From NCBI RefSeq assembly GCF_011306175.1, contig NZ_CP049913.1, positions 1,364,001-1,428,000 of the forward strand: a stretch of 64,000 bases of DNA, read 5' to 3'. The DNA is from Vibrio sp. HDW18. Its GTDB lineage: Bacteria > Pseudomonadota > Gammaproteobacteria > Enterobacterales > Vibrionaceae. Made by a program: the position numbers and the translations under genes. Below the pieces are notes generated by a model that saw nothing but the letters and a program-made list of their open reading frames with translations, did not search any database and was not told where the DNA came from. Below, in pieces: positions 43,367 to 54,939 of the stretch (position 1 is its first letter; every line of letters begins with the position of its first letter).

Positions 43367-44257
43367 TTAATGCAAGGTTTGCCCGTTACTGGATGAGGGT
43401 TGATACAACTCGCTCACCTGCGTCGCATCGAAAGAATAGGTGGTACCGCAGTAATCACAGTGCAGCGACACCACGCCATCTTGCGCCAGAATGTCATTAA
43501 TCTCGTCGCGTGCGACCGTGACAATCGCTGCGCCGCTGCGCTCACGCGAGCAGCCACAACGGAAGTTAACCGCTTGTGGGGTGAACAACTGCACTTTTTC
43601 TTGGTTATACAAGCGGTACAGCAGCTCTTCGGCAGGCAAGGTGAACAACTCTTCATTTTTAATCGTGTTAGTCAACTGGGCTAAGTGCTCAATATCGTCG
43701 CTCGAACCTTTGCCATCGGGGACGATTTGCAGCAGCATGCCGGCGGCGCAAGCTTTGCCCGCTTGTTGGCCGACTCGGATCCATAAATGGGTTTTCAGTT
43801 GTTCAGAACGCAGGAAATAGCCTTCCAGCACTTCCGCTAGCGTTGCCCCTTCTAAACCGACCACGCCTTGGTAACGCTCGCCTTGCTTTGGTTCAATCGT
43901 GATCACTAAGTGACCTTTACCCAGCATATCGTGCAAAGTGGCATCTTCGGCAATATCACCTTGCCAGCGCGCCACGCCACGGACTTGCTGATTATTATCA
44001 CCGTTAATCACCACTAAAGAGACTGGACCATCACCTTGTAGTTGCAAGGTAATCGAACCTTCAAACTTTAAGGTGGCCGTCAGCAGTGAGGTGGCGACCA
44101 GCAGTTCACCAATCAAGTGTTGTACCGCGGTTGGGTATGGTTGACTGGCAATCATCTGCTGGTAAGTGTCATCCAGTTGAACCAACTCGCCACGCACTGA
44201 GAGGTCTTCAAAAAGATAGCGATGCAGCATATTGCTCGCCATGGAATGTGTCGTCAT
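43367..44257 (-). CDS. hslO: Redox-regulated chaperone Hsp33 (HslO)
   Basis: A 296-residue holdase activated by oxidation. The C-terminal zinc-binding Cys residues are visible as CGCSRER and CDYCGTT. It protects unfolded proteins during oxidative heat stress, in the cytoplasm. The start may be ATG 44257 or the in-frame ATG five codons later. It follows hslR by 22 bases, the common order. Confidence 0.95.
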   Translation of the reverse strand: MTTHSMASNMLHRYLFEDLSVRGELVQLDDTYQQMIASQPYPTAVQHLIGELLVATSLLTATLKFEGSITLQLQGDGPVSLVVINGDNNQQVRGVARWQGDIAEDATLHDMLGKGHLVITIEPKQGERYQGVVGLEGATLAEVLEGYFLRSEQLKTHLWIRVGQQAGKACAAGMLLQIVPDGKGSSDDIEHLAQLTNTIKNEELFTLPAEELLYRLYNQEKVQLFTPQAVNFRCGCSRERSGAAIVTVARDEINDILAQDGVVSLHCDYCGTTYSFDATQVSELYQPSSSNGQTLH

Positions 44258-44279
44258 AAGGAATTGTCCGGCTATTTAC

Positions 44280-44663
44280 TTACTGATGGATAAATTTGAG
44301 TAGATCTCGACGCTGTTTTTTATCAGGACGTTGATCGGAACTCGGGTTGAGCTGGCGCATTATCGCTTGGCGCTCTCGTTGCTCAATGCTCTCTGCGGTT
44401 TCGCGATACAGTAATTGTGCTTCGGGCGCACCACGCCGCTGATCCGTGATCTTTTCGATGATCACGGTTTTTTGATCGTGACCTTGGCGCAGGGTGAGCT
44501 GTGCGCCCTGCTCCACGGATTTACTGGGTTTCGTGCGTTGGCCATTATAGTGAACTTTGCCGCCCTCGACCATATTGCGCGCGATGGCTCGGGTTTTGTA
44601 AAATCGGGCTGCCCACAGCCATTTATCCAGCCTTATACCATCGGGATTGGAACTCATTGGCAT
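44280..44663 (-). CDS. hslR: Ribosome-associated heat-shock protein Hsp15 (HslR)
   Basis: A 127-residue S4-domain RNA-binding protein (IRLDKWLWAARFYKTR, MVEGGKVHYNG) with a basic C-terminal tail. It binds free 50S subunits carrying nascent chains and helps rescue stalled translation. Pairs with hslO in one operon; the divergent neighbour is epsC. Confidence 0.93.
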   Translation of the reverse strand: MPMSSNPDGIRLDKWLWAARFYKTRAIARNMVEGGKVHYNGQRTKPSKSVEQGAQLTLRQGHDQKTVIIEKITDQRRGAPEAQLLYRETAESIEQRERQAIMRQLNPSSDQRPDKKQRRDLLKFIHQ

Positions 44664-44820
44664 ATTTCCTCTCTAAGCTGGTTATGCTTTAAACTATTGA
44701 CCGCTTAACAATGGTGTTTGCTGCCCAGTTTTTCAAGCAAGTCGACAATTTAACGTTTGAGACACTTGGTGTTATCTCGCTTGTGATATATTGCTGTGTT
44801 GGCATAACGTATTGAAAAAC

Positions 44821-44867
44821 TGCTGTAGCACCCCATTTGGGTAACTCTGGGAGTTACAACTACAGCA
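44821..44867 (+). promoter_or_regulatory. Structured RNA leader of the eps operon
   Basis: Two nested perfect inverted repeats: outer TGCTGTAG/CTACAGCA (44821-44828 with 44860-44867) and inner GTAACTC-tgg-GAGTTAC (44841-44857). The structure ends 20 bases before the epsC ATG and lacks a T-run, so it is not a normal terminator; it might affect mRNA stability or translation of epsC. Confidence 0.55.
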
Positions 44868-44886
44868 ACAAATGACGTGGACATTT

Positions 44887-45798
44887 ATGGAATTTAAACA
44901 ACTGCCGCCGTTCGCGAGTTGGCCGCGTTTAGTGGGCGAGCGAGCGCTGCGTTGGCAAAAACCGATCAGTCAAGGATTGACCCTCTTCTTGTTGGTGGTC
45001 GCGGCGTGGATGGTGGGCAAAATAGTGTGGTTAGTCTTGGCAGATCCAGTGCCTGTGCCGAGCTGGCAGCCAACCCCACTCGAACTAAAAAGTGAACAGC
45101 AATCAATCGATATCAGTGGTTTACAAAGCGGCGCGCTGTTTGGCATCTTCGCGCCGACCAAACCACCTGTCGTAGTGGCTCCCGTGGTAGTTGATGCGCC
45201 AAAAACTCGCCTAACCTTGGTACTCTCGGGAGTGGTCGCCAGTAATGATCCACAAAAAAGTTTGGCGGTGATTGCCAATCGAGGCGTGCAAGCCACTTAT
45301 GGCCTCAATGAAGTGATTGAAGGCACGCAAGTTAAACTGAAAGCCGTGTTGGCCGATCGCGTGATCATCAGTAATGCCGGACGCGATGAAACCTTAATGC
45401 TGGAAGGGCTAGATTATACCGCCTCAACGGCTGCGCCAGCGCCGAATAATTCCGCGCCCGCTACGCAACCCAAGGCGGAGCCAACTTCGCAAGAGACTCT
45501 CGATACGATTCGTGAAGCGATCGCGCGCAATCCGCAGGAACTGTTTCAATATGTGCGCCTTTCTCAGGTTAAGCGTGATGAGAAGGTGATTGGTTATCGT
45601 GTCAGTCCCGGCAAAGATGCCGCGCTGTTTGAGTCGGTCGGCTTGCAAGCGGGCGATGTGGCCGTGGCGCTCAATGGTATGGATCTCAGTGATCCGAATA
45701 TTATGAATAGCGTATTTCAGTCAATCAACGAGCTGACCGAAATCAGTCTAACGGTTGAGCGCGATGGTCAACAATATGATGTTTATATTCAATTTTAA
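44887..45798 (+). CDS. epsC: Type II secretion protein EpsC (GspC)
   Basis: A 303-residue inner-membrane protein with a short cytoplasmic N-terminus, one membrane helix (around residues 30-50), a periplasmic homology region (LVLSGVVASNDPQKSLAVIA) and a C-terminal PDZ domain (VSPGKDAALFESVGLQAGD). It links the secretin EpsD to the inner-membrane platform and takes part in substrate choice. ATG 44887 gives MEFKQLPP, the usual vibrio start; ATG 44872 is an alternative. First gene of the twelve-gene eps operon. Confidence 0.95.
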   Translation: MEFKQLPPFASWPRLVGERALRWQKPISQGLTLFLLVVAAWMVGKIVWLVLADPVPVPSWQPTPLELKSEQQSIDISGLQSGALFGIFAPTKPPVVVAPVVVDAPKTRLTLVLSGVVASNDPQKSLAVIANRGVQATYGLNEVIEGTQVKLKAVLADRVIISNAGRDETLMLEGLDYTASTAAPAPNNSAPATQPKAEPTSQETLDTIREAIARNPQELFQYVRLSQVKRDEKVIGYRVSPGKDAALFESVGLQAGDVAVALNGMDLSDPNIMNSVFQSINELTEISLTVERDGQQYDVYIQF

Positions 45799-45840
45799 CA
45801 CTCAGCTTAGCGCGAGCTTAGTGAGGCAAGGGAGTTCCCA

Positions 45841-47868
45841 GTGAAAGTGTGGCTGAAAAAAAGTTCATGGTTATTGGCCGGCAGTTTACTGTCGATGCCG
45901 TTGGTCGCGGTGGCAAACCAGTACAGTGCCAGCTTTAAAGGCACTGATATTCAAGAGTTTATCAATATTGTTGGGCGTAATCTGGAAAAAACCATCATTG
46001 TTGACCCTTCCGTGCGCGGCAAAGTCGATGTGCGCAGTTTTGATACCTTAAATGAAGCGCAATACTACAGCTTCTTTTTGAGTGTGCTGGAAGTGTATGG
46101 TTTTGCCGTGGTCGAAATGGATAACGGCGTGCTCAAGGTGATCAAATCGAAAGATGCCAAAACCTCCGCCATTCCAGTTCTCAGTGGTGATGAGCGTGCC
46201 AATGGCGATACGGTGATCACTCAAGTGGTGGCGGTAAAAAATGTATCGGTACGTGAACTGTCGCCTCTGCTGCGTCAACTGATTGATAACGCCGGGGCTG
46301 GCAACGTGGTGCATTACGATCCGGCCAATATTATTTTGATCACTGGCCGAGCTGCAGTCGTCAATCGCTTAGCAGAAATCATTCGCCGTGTCGATCAGGC
46401 GGGCGATAAAGAGATTGAAGTGGTTGAACTCAATAACGCGTCGGCAGCGGAAATGGTACGGATAGTTGAGGCGCTCAGCAAAACCACCGATGCGCAAAAT
46501 ACCCCAGAATTCTTAAAACCCAAGTTTGTCGCTGATGAGCGTACTAACTCGATTTTGATTTCCGGTGATCCGAAAGTGCGTGATCGACTCAAACGGTTGA
46601 TTAAACAGCTGGATGTCGAAATGGCAACCAAAGGCAATAACCGTGTGGTGTACCTTAAATACGCCAAAGCCAACGATATGGTCGAAGTGTTAAAGGGCGT
46701 ATCCGACAATCTGCAAGCGGAGAAAGGCAGCGGCCAGTCAAACAATTCCAAGCGTAACGAAGTGATGATTGCCGCGCATGTGGATACCAACTCGCTAGTG
46801 CTGACGGCTCCGCAAGATATTATGAATGCGATGCTGGAGGTGATTGGCCAATTAGACATTCGTCGCGCGCAAGTGTTGATTGAAGCGCTGATTGTCGAAA
46901 TGTCCGAGGGCGATGGCATTAACCTTGGTGTGCAGTGGGGCTCGCTGGAAAGCGGCTCGGTGATCCAATATGGCAACACGGGTGCTTCGATTGGAAATGT
47001 GATGATTGGTCTTGAAGAAGCCAAAGACACGACCGAGAAGAAGCCAGTTCGTAAGAGTGATTCCGATCAGATTTTATATTACGAAGAGACCACCACCAAA
47101 GGTGACTATTCGACGCTAGCCTCCGCGTTGTCGGGAATGCAAGGTGCTGCGGTCAGTCTGGCCTTGGGCGACTGGACCGCGTTAATCAATGCGGTATCGA
47201 ATGATTCCACCTCAAATATTCTGTCGTCACCCAGTATCACTGTGATGGATAACGGCGAAGCCTCATTTATCGTCGGTGAAGAAGTGCCGGTGATCACAGG
47301 CTCAACCGCAAGCTCAAGCAATACCAACCCATTCCAAACCGTAGAGCGTAAAGAGGTCGGGATTAAGCTTAAAGTGGTGCCGCAAATCAACGAAGGTGAC
47401 TCAGTGCAGCTCAACATTGAGCAAGAGGTGTCCAATGTGTTGGGGGCCAATGGCGCGGTTGACGTGCGTTTTGCTAAACGTCAGCTCAACACCTCGGTGA
47501 TGGTACAAGATGGTCAGATGCTGGTGCTCGGTGGTTTGATTGATGAAAGAGCGCTAGAGAGTGAATCCAAAGTGCCACTGCTCGGCGATATTCCGCTGCT
47601 TGGTCAGCTGTTCCGCTCGACCAGTTCCCAGTTGGAAAAGAAAAATCTGATGGTGTTTATCAAGCCAACCATTATTCGTGATGGTATGACCGCAGATGGC
47701 ATCACTCAGCGTAAATACAATTACATTCGGGCCGAGCAACTGTTCCGCGCGGAAAAAGGCTTGCGCTTGCTGGATGATGCCAGTGTGCCTGTGCTGCCAA
47801 AATTTGGCGCGGATCAGCTTCATCCACCAGAAATTCAAGCCTTTATTGAACAGATGGACCTTAAATAA
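45841..47868 (+). CDS. epsD: Type II secretin EpsD (GspD)
   Basis: A 675-residue outer-membrane secretin with signal peptide (about 25 residues, ending AVA), N0-N3 periplasmic domains and the secretin core ([42 protein letters not shown]). It forms the channel for folded exoproteins, such as cholera toxin and proteases in V. cholerae. GTG start at 45841 with AGGGAG upstream. The stop overlaps the epsE start by one base (TAATG). Confidence 0.95.
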   Translation: MKVWLKKSSWLLAGSLLSMPLVAVANQYSASFKGTDIQEFINIVGRNLEKTIIVDPSVRGKVDVRSFDTLNEAQYYSFFLSVLEVYGFAVVEMDNGVLKVIKSKDAKTSAIPVLSGDERANGDTVITQVVAVKNVSVRELSPLLRQLIDNAGAGNVVHYDPANIILITGRAAVVNRLAEIIRRVDQAGDKEIEVVELNNASAAEMVRIVEALSKTTDAQNTPEFLKPKFVADERTNSILISGDPKVRDRLKRLIKQLDVEMATKGNNRVVYLKYAKANDMVEVLKGVSDNLQAEKGSGQSNNSKRNEVMIAAHVDTNSLVLTAPQDIMNAMLEVIGQLDIRRAQVLIEALIVEMSEGDGINLGVQWGSLESGSVIQYGNTGASIGNVMIGLEEAKDTTEKKPVRKSDSDQILYYEETTTKGDYSTLASALSGMQGAAVSLALGDWTALINAVSNDSTSNILSSPSITVMDNGEASFIVGEEVPVITGSTASSSNTNPFQTVERKEVGIKLKVVPQINEGDSVQLNIEQEVSNVLGANGAVDVRFAKRQLNTSVMVQDGQMLVLGGLIDERALESESKVPLLGDIPLLGQLFRSTSSQLEKKNLMVFIKPTIIRDGMTADGITQRKYNYIRAEQLFRAEKGLRLLDDASVPVLPKFGADQLHPPEIQAFIEQMDLK

Positions 47869-49379
47869 TGACTGAAATGGTGATCTCTCCAGTACAGCAA
47901 CCGTTGATCCGTCGCCTGCCGTTTAGCTTCGCCAATCGGTTTAAGTTACTGCTCGATTGGAATGAAGATTTTTCTCAGGCCACCATCTACTATTTAGCGC
48001 CATTGTCGATTGAGGCGCTGGTCGAAACCAAACGCGTGGTTAAACATGCGTTTCAACTGCAAGCGTTGGCGCAGAATGAGTTTGAACTCAAACTGACCCA
48101 AGTCTATCAACGCGACTCATCGGAGGCGCGGCAGTTGATGGAAGATATTGGGGCCGACAATGATGATTTCTTCTCGCTGGCTGAAGAGCTGCCACAAAAT
48201 GAAGATTTGCTGGAAAGTGAAGATGATGCGCCGATCATTAAACTGATCAACGCGATGCTGAGCGAAGCGATCAAAGAAGGGGCATCGGATATTCATATCG
48301 AAACCTTTGAAAAAACCTTGTCGATCCGCTTTCGGGTCGATGGGGTGCTGCGTGAAGTGTTAGCGCCGAGTCGCAAACTCTCATCACTGCTGGTGTCGCG
48401 GGTGAAAGTGATGGCCAAGCTAGATATCGCTGAAAAACGGGTTCCGCAAGATGGGCGCATTTCACTGCGCATTGGTGGCCGAGCGGTGGATGTGCGGGTG
48501 TCGACCATGCCTTCGTCCCACGGCGAGCGAGTCGTGATGCGCTTGCTCGATAAAAATGCCACGCGGCTTGATCTGCACAGCTTGGGCATGACTGCGCAAA
48601 ACCATGACAATTTCCGCCGCTTGATCGCGCGTCCTCACGGGATCATTTTGGTCACCGGACCGACCGGTTCAGGTAAATCGACCACCTTGTACGCCGGTTT
48701 GCAAGAGCTTAACAGCAGCGAGCGCAATATCCTCACCGTCGAAGATCCGATTGAATTTGATATTGATGGCATCGGCCAAACCCAAGTCAATCCACGGGTG
48801 GATATGACCTTTGCCCGCGGTTTACGCGCCATTTTGCGTCAAGATCCCGATGTGGTAATGGTTGGGGAAATTCGCGACTTGGAAACTGCGCAAATTGCTG
48901 TGCAAGCCTCGCTGACCGGTCACTTAGTGATGTCGACGTTGCACACCAATACCGCGGTGGGTGCGGTCACCCGTCTGCGTGATATGGGGATTGAGCCGTT
49001 TTTGATCTCCTCATCACTGCTTGGCGTACTGGCGCAGCGCTTGGTGCGCACGCTGTGCGCCGATTGCAAACAGCCGTATGAAGCGGATAAAGAGCAGCGC
49101 AAACTATTTGATAGCAAGAAAAAAGAGCCACTGATTTTGTATCGAGCGGCAGGCTGTCCTAAGTGTAACCATAAAGGCTATCGTGGCCGAACCGGTATCC
49201 ACGAGCTGCTGCTGGTCGATGATGCGTTGCAAGAGCTGATCCATAGCGAAGCGGGTGAACAGGCGATGGAAAAACAGATCCGTGCGACTACGCCAAGCAT
49301 TCGTGATGATGGTCTAGACAAAGTTCGCCAAGGTATTACTTCGCTGGAAGAAGTGATGCGGGTGACCAAGGAGTCCTGA
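47868..49379 (+). CDS. epsE: Type II secretion ATPase EpsE (GspE)
   Basis: A 503-residue cytoplasmic hexameric ATPase. Walker A is GPTGSGKST (about 263-271), Asp box [18 protein letters not shown], Walker [17 protein letters not shown] and the four-Cys zinc module CADC ... CPKC near residues 397-430. It powers pseudopilus growth through EpsL and EpsF. Stop and start overlap epsF by one base (TGATGG). Confidence 0.96.
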   Translation: MTEMVISPVQQPLIRRLPFSFANRFKLLLDWNEDFSQATIYYLAPLSIEALVETKRVVKHAFQLQALAQNEFELKLTQVYQRDSSEARQLMEDIGADNDDFFSLAEELPQNEDLLESEDDAPIIKLINAMLSEAIKEGASDIHIETFEKTLSIRFRVDGVLREVLAPSRKLSSLLVSRVKVMAKLDIAEKRVPQDGRISLRIGGRAVDVRVSTMPSSHGERVVMRLLDKNATRLDLHSLGMTAQNHDNFRRLIARPHGIILVTGPTGSGKSTTLYAGLQELNSSERNILTVEDPIEFDIDGIGQTQVNPRVDMTFARGLRAILRQDPDVVMVGEIRDLETAQIAVQASLTGHLVMSTLHTNTAVGAVTRLRDMGIEPFLISSSLLGVLAQRLVRTLCADCKQPYEADKEQRKLFDSKKKEPLILYRAAGCPKCNHKGYRGRTGIHELLLVDDALQELIHSEAGEQAMEKQIRATTPSIRDDGLDKVRQGITSLEEVMRVTKES

Positions 49380-50596
49380 TGGCGGCGTTTGAATACAAAG
49401 CGTTAGATAACAAAGGGCGTCATAAAAAAGGCATCATTGAAGGCGATAATGCGCGTCAAGTGCGGCAGCGCCTCAAAGAGCAAGGCTTAGTGCCGATTGA
49501 AGTGCTGGAAACCCAAGCAAAAGCGGCGCGTAGCCGCCAAGGTTTAGGCTTTAAGCGCGGGATTAGCACTCCAGATTTGGCGCTGATCACCCGTCAGCTA
49601 TCGACGCTAGTCCAATCAGGGATGCCGCTGGAAGAGTGTTTGCGTGCGGTGGCCGAGCAGTCGGAAAAGCCACGTATTCGCAGCATGTTGGTGGCGGTGC
49701 GCGCCAAAGTGACCGAAGGTTATACCTTGTCCGATAGCTTAGCCGATTACCCGCAAGTGTTTGATGAGCTGTTTCGCTCGATGGTTGCGGCTGGCGAAAA
49801 ATCCGGTCATCTCGATTCGGTATTAGAGCGTTTGGCAGACTATGCGGAAAATCGGCAGAAAATGCGCTCCAAGCTGCAACAAGCGATGATCTACCCGGTG
49901 GTGTTGGTGGTGTTTGCGGTCGGCATCGTGGCTTTTTTGTTGGCGGCGGTGGTGCCTAAAATTGTCGGGCAGTTTGTGCAAATGGGGCAAGCCTTGCCGG
50001 CTTCGACCCAGTTTTTGCTCGATGCCAGTGACTTTTTACAGCATTGGGGCGTGTGGCTACTGATTGGCTTGCTCGTGTTGATCTACCTGCTGCGCTATGC
50101 GCTGACTAAGCCGGATCTGCGTTTGGCTTGGGATCGGCGCGTGATCCGCCTGCCGATGATTGGCAAAATTGCGCGCGGTCTTAACACCGCACGCTTTGCG
50201 CGCACGCTGTCGATTTGTAGCTCCAGTGCGATCCCGATTTTGGATGGCATGCGGGTTGCGGTGGATGTAATGACCAATCAATTTGTCAAACAGCAGGTGT
50301 TAGCCGCGGCGGAAAATGTTCGTGAAGGCTCGAGCCTACGCAAGGCGCTTGAGCAGACCAAATTGTTTCCGCCGATGATGCTGCATATGATCGCCAGTGG
50401 TGAGCAAAGTGGCGAATTGGAAAGCATGCTGACGCGCGCGGCGGATAACCAAGATCAGAGTTTTGAATCAACGGTCAATATCGCGTTGGGGATTTTTACC
50501 CCCGCCTTGATTGCATTAATGGCGGGCATGGTGCTGTTTATTGTCATGGCAACCCTGATGCCGATTTTGGAAATGAATAATTTAATGAGTCGTTAA
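49379..50596 (+). CDS. epsF: Type II secretion inner-membrane platform protein EpsF (GspF)
   Basis: A 405-residue polytopic protein with two repeated GspF cytoplasmic domains (LALITRQLSTLVQSGMPLEE and FARTLSICSSSAIPILDGM) and three membrane helices near residues 170-195, 220-240 and 375-395. It connects the ATPase EpsE with pseudopilin assembly. Confidence 0.95.
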   Translation: MAAFEYKALDNKGRHKKGIIEGDNARQVRQRLKEQGLVPIEVLETQAKAARSRQGLGFKRGISTPDLALITRQLSTLVQSGMPLEECLRAVAEQSEKPRIRSMLVAVRAKVTEGYTLSDSLADYPQVFDELFRSMVAAGEKSGHLDSVLERLADYAENRQKMRSKLQQAMIYPVVLVVFAVGIVAFLLAAVVPKIVGQFVQMGQALPASTQFLLDASDFLQHWGVWLLIGLLVLIYLLRYALTKPDLRLAWDRRVIRLPMIGKIARGLNTARFARTLSICSSSAIPILDGMRVAVDVMTNQFVKQQVLAAAENVREGSSLRKALEQTKLFPPMMLHMIASGEQSGELESMLTRAADNQDQSFESTVNIALGIFTPALIALMAGMVLFIVMATLMPILEMNNLMSR

Positions 50597-50636
50597 GTCG
50601 TCACGTGCGATGGCGACGAAATAGTGTGGAGTAACT

Positions 50637-51101
50637 ATGAAAACAATGCGTAAAGCAATTCGGAAACCGATCGGTAAGCAAGCGGGTTTTACCTTGCTCG
50701 AAGTGATGGTGGTGGTGGTGATCCTAGGCATTTTAGCCAGCTTTGTGGTGCCAAATTTGTTGGGTAATAAAGAGAAAGCCGACCAACAAAAAGCGGTGAC
50801 CGATATTGTGGCGCTGGAAAATGCCCTCGATATGTACAAGCTGGATAACAGCGTCTACCCAACCACAGATCAAGGCTTAGAAGCGCTGGTGAGTAAGCCA
50901 AGCAACCCTGAGCCACGCAACTATCGTGATGGGGGTTATATTCGCCGTCTGCCAAGAGATCCCTGGGGCAATGAGTATCAATATTTGAGTCCTGGTGATA
51001 AAGGCGCATTGGATATTTTCACCTTAGGTGCGGATGGCCAAGAGGGTGGTGAAGGCCCGAATGCCGATGTCGGTAACTGGAACATTCAAGATTTTCAATA
51101 A
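50637..51101 (+). CDS. epsG: Major pseudopilin EpsG (GspG)
   Basis: A 154-residue type IV pilin-like protein. The prepilin peptidase site is KQAG/FTLLEVMVVV, with Glu5 of the mature protein, after a basic 18-residue leader. The C-terminal calcium-loop region has YIRRLPRDPWGNEYQYLSPG. It is the main subunit of the secretion pseudopilus. An in-frame ATG at 50646 is an alternative start. Confidence 0.95.
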   Translation: MKTMRKAIRKPIGKQAGFTLLEVMVVVVILGILASFVVPNLLGNKEKADQQKAVTDIVALENALDMYKLDNSVYPTTDQGLEALVSKPSNPEPRNYRDGGYIRRLPRDPWGNEYQYLSPGDKGALDIFTLGADGQEGGEGPNADVGNWNIQDFQ

Positions 51102-51130
51102 ACTTGAACAATAAGGTATCGATCCAATCC

Positions 51131-51712
51131 ATGACAGCGACGCGCGGTTTTACATTACTGGAAGTGTTGCTGGTGCTGGTGTTGGTGGCGGTCAGTGCGG
51201 TGGCGGTGATCGCCACCTTGCCCGGCTCAGTCAACGATGAAGCCAAAATCAGTGCCCAGAGTCTCTATCAGCGCTTACTTTTGCTTAACGAAGAAGCGAT
51301 TCTAAGTGGGCAAGATTTTGGGGTGCGAGTCGATGTTGAGGCGCGGCGGCTGACTTTTTTACAATTGAGTGCGGATCAAGGTTGGCAGAAGTGGCAAAGC
51401 AATAAAATGACCAATCAAACCACGCTCGATGGCAACTTGCAGCTTGAGCTACAACTGGGCGGCAGCCGTTGGCAAAATGATGAGCGACTGTTTAATCCCG
51501 GTACGCTGTTTGATGAAGAGATGTTTACCGAGCAGCAAGCGACTAAGCAGGAGCGCCCGCCGCAACTATTTGTGCTATCGAGTGGCGAAGTGACGCCATT
51601 TACGCTGCGCATTTTCCCTAAAGGACAACCACGCGATGAGCAGTGGCGAGTCAGCGCGCAAGAAAATGGCACTCTGCACCTGCTGGCACCGGGAGAAAGT
51701 GATGAAGAATAG
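51131..51712 (+). CDS. epsH: Minor pseudopilin EpsH (GspH)
   Basis: A 193-residue minor pseudopilin with a very short leader MTATRG/FTLLEVLLVLVL and a C-terminal globular domain ending LLAPGESDEE. ATG 51131 matches known vibrio EpsH starts; a TTG at 51104 would add nine residues. It overlaps epsI by 11 bases. Confidence 0.92.
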   Translation: MTATRGFTLLEVLLVLVLVAVSAVAVIATLPGSVNDEAKISAQSLYQRLLLLNEEAILSGQDFGVRVDVEARRLTFLQLSADQGWQKWQSNKMTNQTTLDGNLQLELQLGGSRWQNDERLFNPGTLFDEEMFTEQQATKQERPPQLFVLSSGEVTPFTLRIFPKGQPRDEQWRVSAQENGTLHLLAPGESDEE

Positions 51713-52055
51713 ACGCGGTTTCACTTTGTTGGAGGTGCTGGTGGCGCTGGCGATTTTTGCGACGGCGGCGATCAGTGTCATCCGTTCGGTCAGTCAGCAC
51801 ATCAATACGGTCAATTATTTGGAAGAGAAACTGTTTGCGGCGATGGTGGTGGATAACCAGATGGCGCAAGTGATGCTTAATCCGCGAGCGCTGACGGCGC
51901 GTGAGGGCAGTGAGCAGATGGCCGGCCGAACCTGGTATTGGAAACTTAGCCGAGTGCCAACCGCCGACAATCTGCTCAAAGCCTTTGATGTGAGTGTGGC
52001 AACCGAAAAAGGGGCGACCCCGGTCGTGACGGTGCGTAGCTATGTTGCCAATTAA
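51702..52055 (+). CDS. epsI: Minor pseudopilin EpsI (GspI)
   Basis: A 117-residue minor pseudopilin with cleavage site MKNRRG/FTLLEVLVALAIF. It should form the pseudopilus tip with EpsJ and EpsK. ATG 51702 has GGGAGAAAG upstream and lies inside the end of epsH; the stop lies inside epsJ. Confidence 0.92.
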   Translation: MKNRRGFTLLEVLVALAIFATAAISVIRSVSQHINTVNYLEEKLFAAMVVDNQMAQVMLNPRALTAREGSEQMAGRTWYWKLSRVPTADNLLKAFDVSVATEKGATPVVTVRSYVAN

Positions 52056-52734
52056 ACCACGGCACACGCTATCGCGGTCTGCGAACGTTAAGTTAGCGGG
52101 CCTGCAAAGTGCCGGATTCACCTTAATTGAAGTGTTGGTGGCGATAGCGATCTTTGCCAGTTTGAGCATTGGCGCTTATCAGGTGCTTAACCAAGTGCAG
52201 CGCAGTAATCAAATTTCGGCCGAACGCAGCGCGCGCTTGACCGAGTTACAACGCGCGCTGGTGATCATGGATGCCGATTTTCGCCAGATGGCGCTGCGCC
52301 AATCTCGCACCGATGGACAAGCGCCGAGCGAGCTGCTGTTGCAATGGCAAGCATCTTTGCTCGATTCGGATCAACATGGCTTGCTGTTTACCCGTCTGGG
52401 TTGGCATAACCCACAGCAGCAGTTTCCACGCGGCGAGGTGGCGAAAGTCGGCTACCGAATTTATGAGCAGCGTTTAGAGCGTATATGGTGGCACTATCCC
52501 GATACTCCGGTGGGGCAGCTCGGCTTGGTGACGCCGTTATTAACCGGTGTCGAAGATTGGCAGGTGCAGTTTTATCAACAAGGTGAGTGGCGCACGGAAT
52601 GGTCAACCAAGCATGCGCTGCCTGAGGCAGTTAAAGTGATGCTGCAGTTGCAAGATTATGGTCAGTTGGAGCGGATTTATTTGACTGGCGGCGCGACCCT
52701 CAATCAGGCTGAGAGTAGCAATAATGGTAGTTAA
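52042..52734 (+). CDS. epsJ: Minor pseudopilin EpsJ (GspJ)
   Basis: A 230-residue minor pseudopilin with a long 24-25 residue leader and cleavage site [17 protein letters not shown]. Part of the EpsI-J-K tip complex. Overlaps epsI by 14 bases. Confidence 0.92.
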   Translation: MLPIKPRHTLSRSANVKLAGLQSAGFTLIEVLVAIAIFASLSIGAYQVLNQVQRSNQISAERSARLTELQRALVIMDADFRQMALRQSRTDGQAPSELLLQWQASLLDSDQHGLLFTRLGWHNPQQQFPRGEVAKVGYRIYEQRLERIWWHYPDTPVGQLGLVTPLLTGVEDWQVQFYQQGEWRTEWSTKHALPEAVKVMLQLQDYGQLERIYLTGGATLNQAESSNNGS

Positions 52735-52739
52735 GCATA

Positions 52740-53750
52740 ATGGTCGTTAAGCAGCGCGGCGTAGCGCTGATTGTGGTGTTGCTGCTGCTGGCGGTGATGG
52801 TGTCGATTGCGGCTACGATGGCTGAGCGCCTATTTAGCCAGTTTCAGCGCGCCACCCATCAACTCAATTACCAGCAAGCCTATTGGTATAGTCTCGGTGT
52901 CGAAGCTTTGGTCAAAAAAGGCATCGAGCAGAGCTATCAAGATAGCCAGACGATCAATTTGAGTCAGCCGTGGGCGACCCAGCAGCAAACCTACCCACTC
53001 GATTACGGTCAGGTGAGCGGTAAAATTCGCGATATGCAAGCTTGCTTTAACCTTAACGCGTTGGCGCAGGTCAAGATCAGTGCCGATAGCGTACAAAAGC
53101 CATATTTGTTACGGGTTTTACAAGCGCTAAGCGAAGAGTGGCAAGTGGAGGGGTATCTGGCGGAAACCATCGCTGACTCGACGCTGGAATTTATTGATGG
53201 TGATGACTCAGTGCGCACCGCCTATGGGGTTGAAGACAGTTACTATCAATCGATGCACCCAGCTTATCTAGCGGCGGATGCTTGGTTAGCCGATGCCAGC
53301 GAATGGCGTGCGGTGCAGCAAGTGAGTGGTGAGTTAATGCAGCAAGCGCTGCCTTATCTGTGTGCGCTACCGACCGATCAGTGGCGTTTAAATGTTAATA
53401 CCTTGCCTGCTGAACAAGCGGCGCTGTTGGCGGCGATGTTTAGTCCTGCTTTGAGTCGTTCGAGCGCCAAAACCTTGTTGGAAGGGCGCCCCTTTGATGG
53501 TTGGGCAAGTGTGGAAGATTTTCTGGCTGAGTCGGCGCTCAATGGCGTCGAGCAAGCGACACGTGAGGAGGCGAAAAAATACCTCAGTGTCGATAGCCAT
53601 TACTTTGAATTAGATGCTCAGGTGTTGGTCGATGCTTCGCGTGTGCGGATCCGCAGCCTGTTTTACAGTAACGATAAAAAAACTGCGACGGTGGTTAGCC
53701 GTCGCTTTGGAGGGATCAGTGAGCGAGTTTCTGACCGTTCGACTGAGTAG
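52740..53750 (+). CDS. epsK: Minor pseudopilin EpsK (GspK)
   Basis: A 336-residue, largest minor pseudopilin. The leader MVVKQRG is followed by [14 protein letters not shown], without Glu5, as is normal for GspK, which caps the pseudopilus tip. Its end overlaps the epsL start by about 30 bases. Confidence 0.92.
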   Translation: MVVKQRGVALIVVLLLLAVMVSIAATMAERLFSQFQRATHQLNYQQAYWYSLGVEALVKKGIEQSYQDSQTINLSQPWATQQQTYPLDYGQVSGKIRDMQACFNLNALAQVKISADSVQKPYLLRVLQALSEEWQVEGYLAETIADSTLEFIDGDDSVRTAYGVEDSYYQSMHPAYLAADAWLADASEWRAVQQVSGELMQQALPYLCALPTDQWRLNVNTLPAEQAALLAAMFSPALSRSSAKTLLEGRPFDGWASVEDFLAESALNGVEQATREEAKKYLSVDSHYFELDAQVLVDASRVRIRSLFYSNDKKTATVVSRRFGGISERVSDRSTE

Positions 53751-54930
53751 TCAAACCGAGGCCGAAATCCCTTGGTTAGTATGGTCTAGCGAACTGCAGC
53801 AAGTGATTGCTAGCGGTGAAGTGGCTGGCTGGCAAGCTTTACATGAGCTGGAAAGCTATGCGGCCGAGCGTAGCGTATTAGTGCTGCTGGCGGCCAGTGA
53901 TCTGATCTTAAGCCGAGTGGCGATCCCGCCCGGTGCGGCGCGGCAGCTAGAGAGTATGTTGCCCTATTTGCTGGAAGATGAGATCGCACAAGATGTTGAA
54001 GAGTTGCATTTTTGTGTGCTCAGTAAAGGGCGTGACAGTGCCGATGTGCTCGGTGTGGACCGCCGCTGGTTCGCTGCTTGTTTGGAGCGGCTGAGCGAAT
54101 GTGGCTTGTCAGTGAAACGCGTGCTGCCCGATGTGCTGGCGGTTCCTCGTGTTGACGCCGGTTTAAGCGCATTGCAATTGGGTGATGAGTGGTTGGTGCG
54201 TAAAAGCGAGACCCAAGGCATGGCACTCGATACTCAGTGGTTAAGTTTGCTCGCCACCGATGCTTGGGTAAAGCAAGATGAGCAGTACCTGCCACTCCAC
54301 GCTTTCACGCCATTACCCTCGTTAGCCTTGGCTGAGCAGCAAGTGTGGCAAGATCAGCCAAGTAGTTTAGTCATGCAACTGCTGACCCAAGAAGCATTGA
54401 GTAGCAAATTTAACCTGCTCAGCGGTCGATTTAAGCCACAATCGTCTTGGCTGCCCCATTGGCGAATTTGGCGCAAAGTTGGCATCGCCGCTGGGTTATT
54501 GGTCGCAGTAACGATCGGCCATAGTGTGTTGCAAGCCCATCAGTATCAGTTACAAGCCGATGCCTACCGTGCGCAAAGTGAGCAAATTTTTCGGACTATT
54601 TTTACTGATCGGCAGCGTATTCCAACCGTGACCTATTTAAGACGGCAGATCAGCGATGAGCTGGCGCGCTTATCTGGCACTTCCAGTGCAAGCAGCCTAT
54701 TACACTGGCTGACTCCGTTACCGAGCGCATTGAGTGGAATTAATCTGCAACTGCAAAGCATTAAATTTGATGGTAATCGCAATGAAGTCCGCCTAGAGGC
54801 GACCAGTCGTGATTTCCAAAGTTTTGAGCAAGCACGTACCCAGCTTGAGCAGCATTTTGTGGTCGAACAAGGCCAAGTGAACAAAAATGGTGAGCAAGTG
54901 TTTGGTGTGTTGCTGGTTAAGCCAAAGTAA
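53719..54930 (+). CDS. epsL: Type II secretion protein EpsL (GspL)
   Basis: A 403-residue bitopic protein: a cytoplasmic actin-like domain that recruits EpsE ([32 protein letters not shown]), one membrane helix (around residues 257-275) and a periplasmic ferredoxin-like domain that binds EpsM. GTG 53719 has a strong GGAGGG upstream; an open frame 35 codons longer overlaps epsK further but lacks a plausible start. Confidence 0.92.
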   Translation: MSEFLTVRLSSQTEAEIPWLVWSSELQQVIASGEVAGWQALHELESYAAERSVLVLLAASDLILSRVAIPPGAARQLESMLPYLLEDEIAQDVEELHFCVLSKGRDSADVLGVDRRWFAACLERLSECGLSVKRVLPDVLAVPRVDAGLSALQLGDEWLVRKSETQGMALDTQWLSLLATDAWVKQDEQYLPLHAFTPLPSLALAEQQVWQDQPSSLVMQLLTQEALSSKFNLLSGRFKPQSSWLPHWRIWRKVGIAAGLLVAVTIGHSVLQAHQYQLQADAYRAQSEQIFRTIFTDRQRIPTVTYLRRQISDELARLSGTSSASSLLHWLTPLPSALSGINLQLQSIKFDGNRNEVRLEATSRDFQSFEQARTQLEQHFVVEQGQVNKNGEQVFGVLLVKPK

Positions 54931-54939
54931 GGCGAAAGG

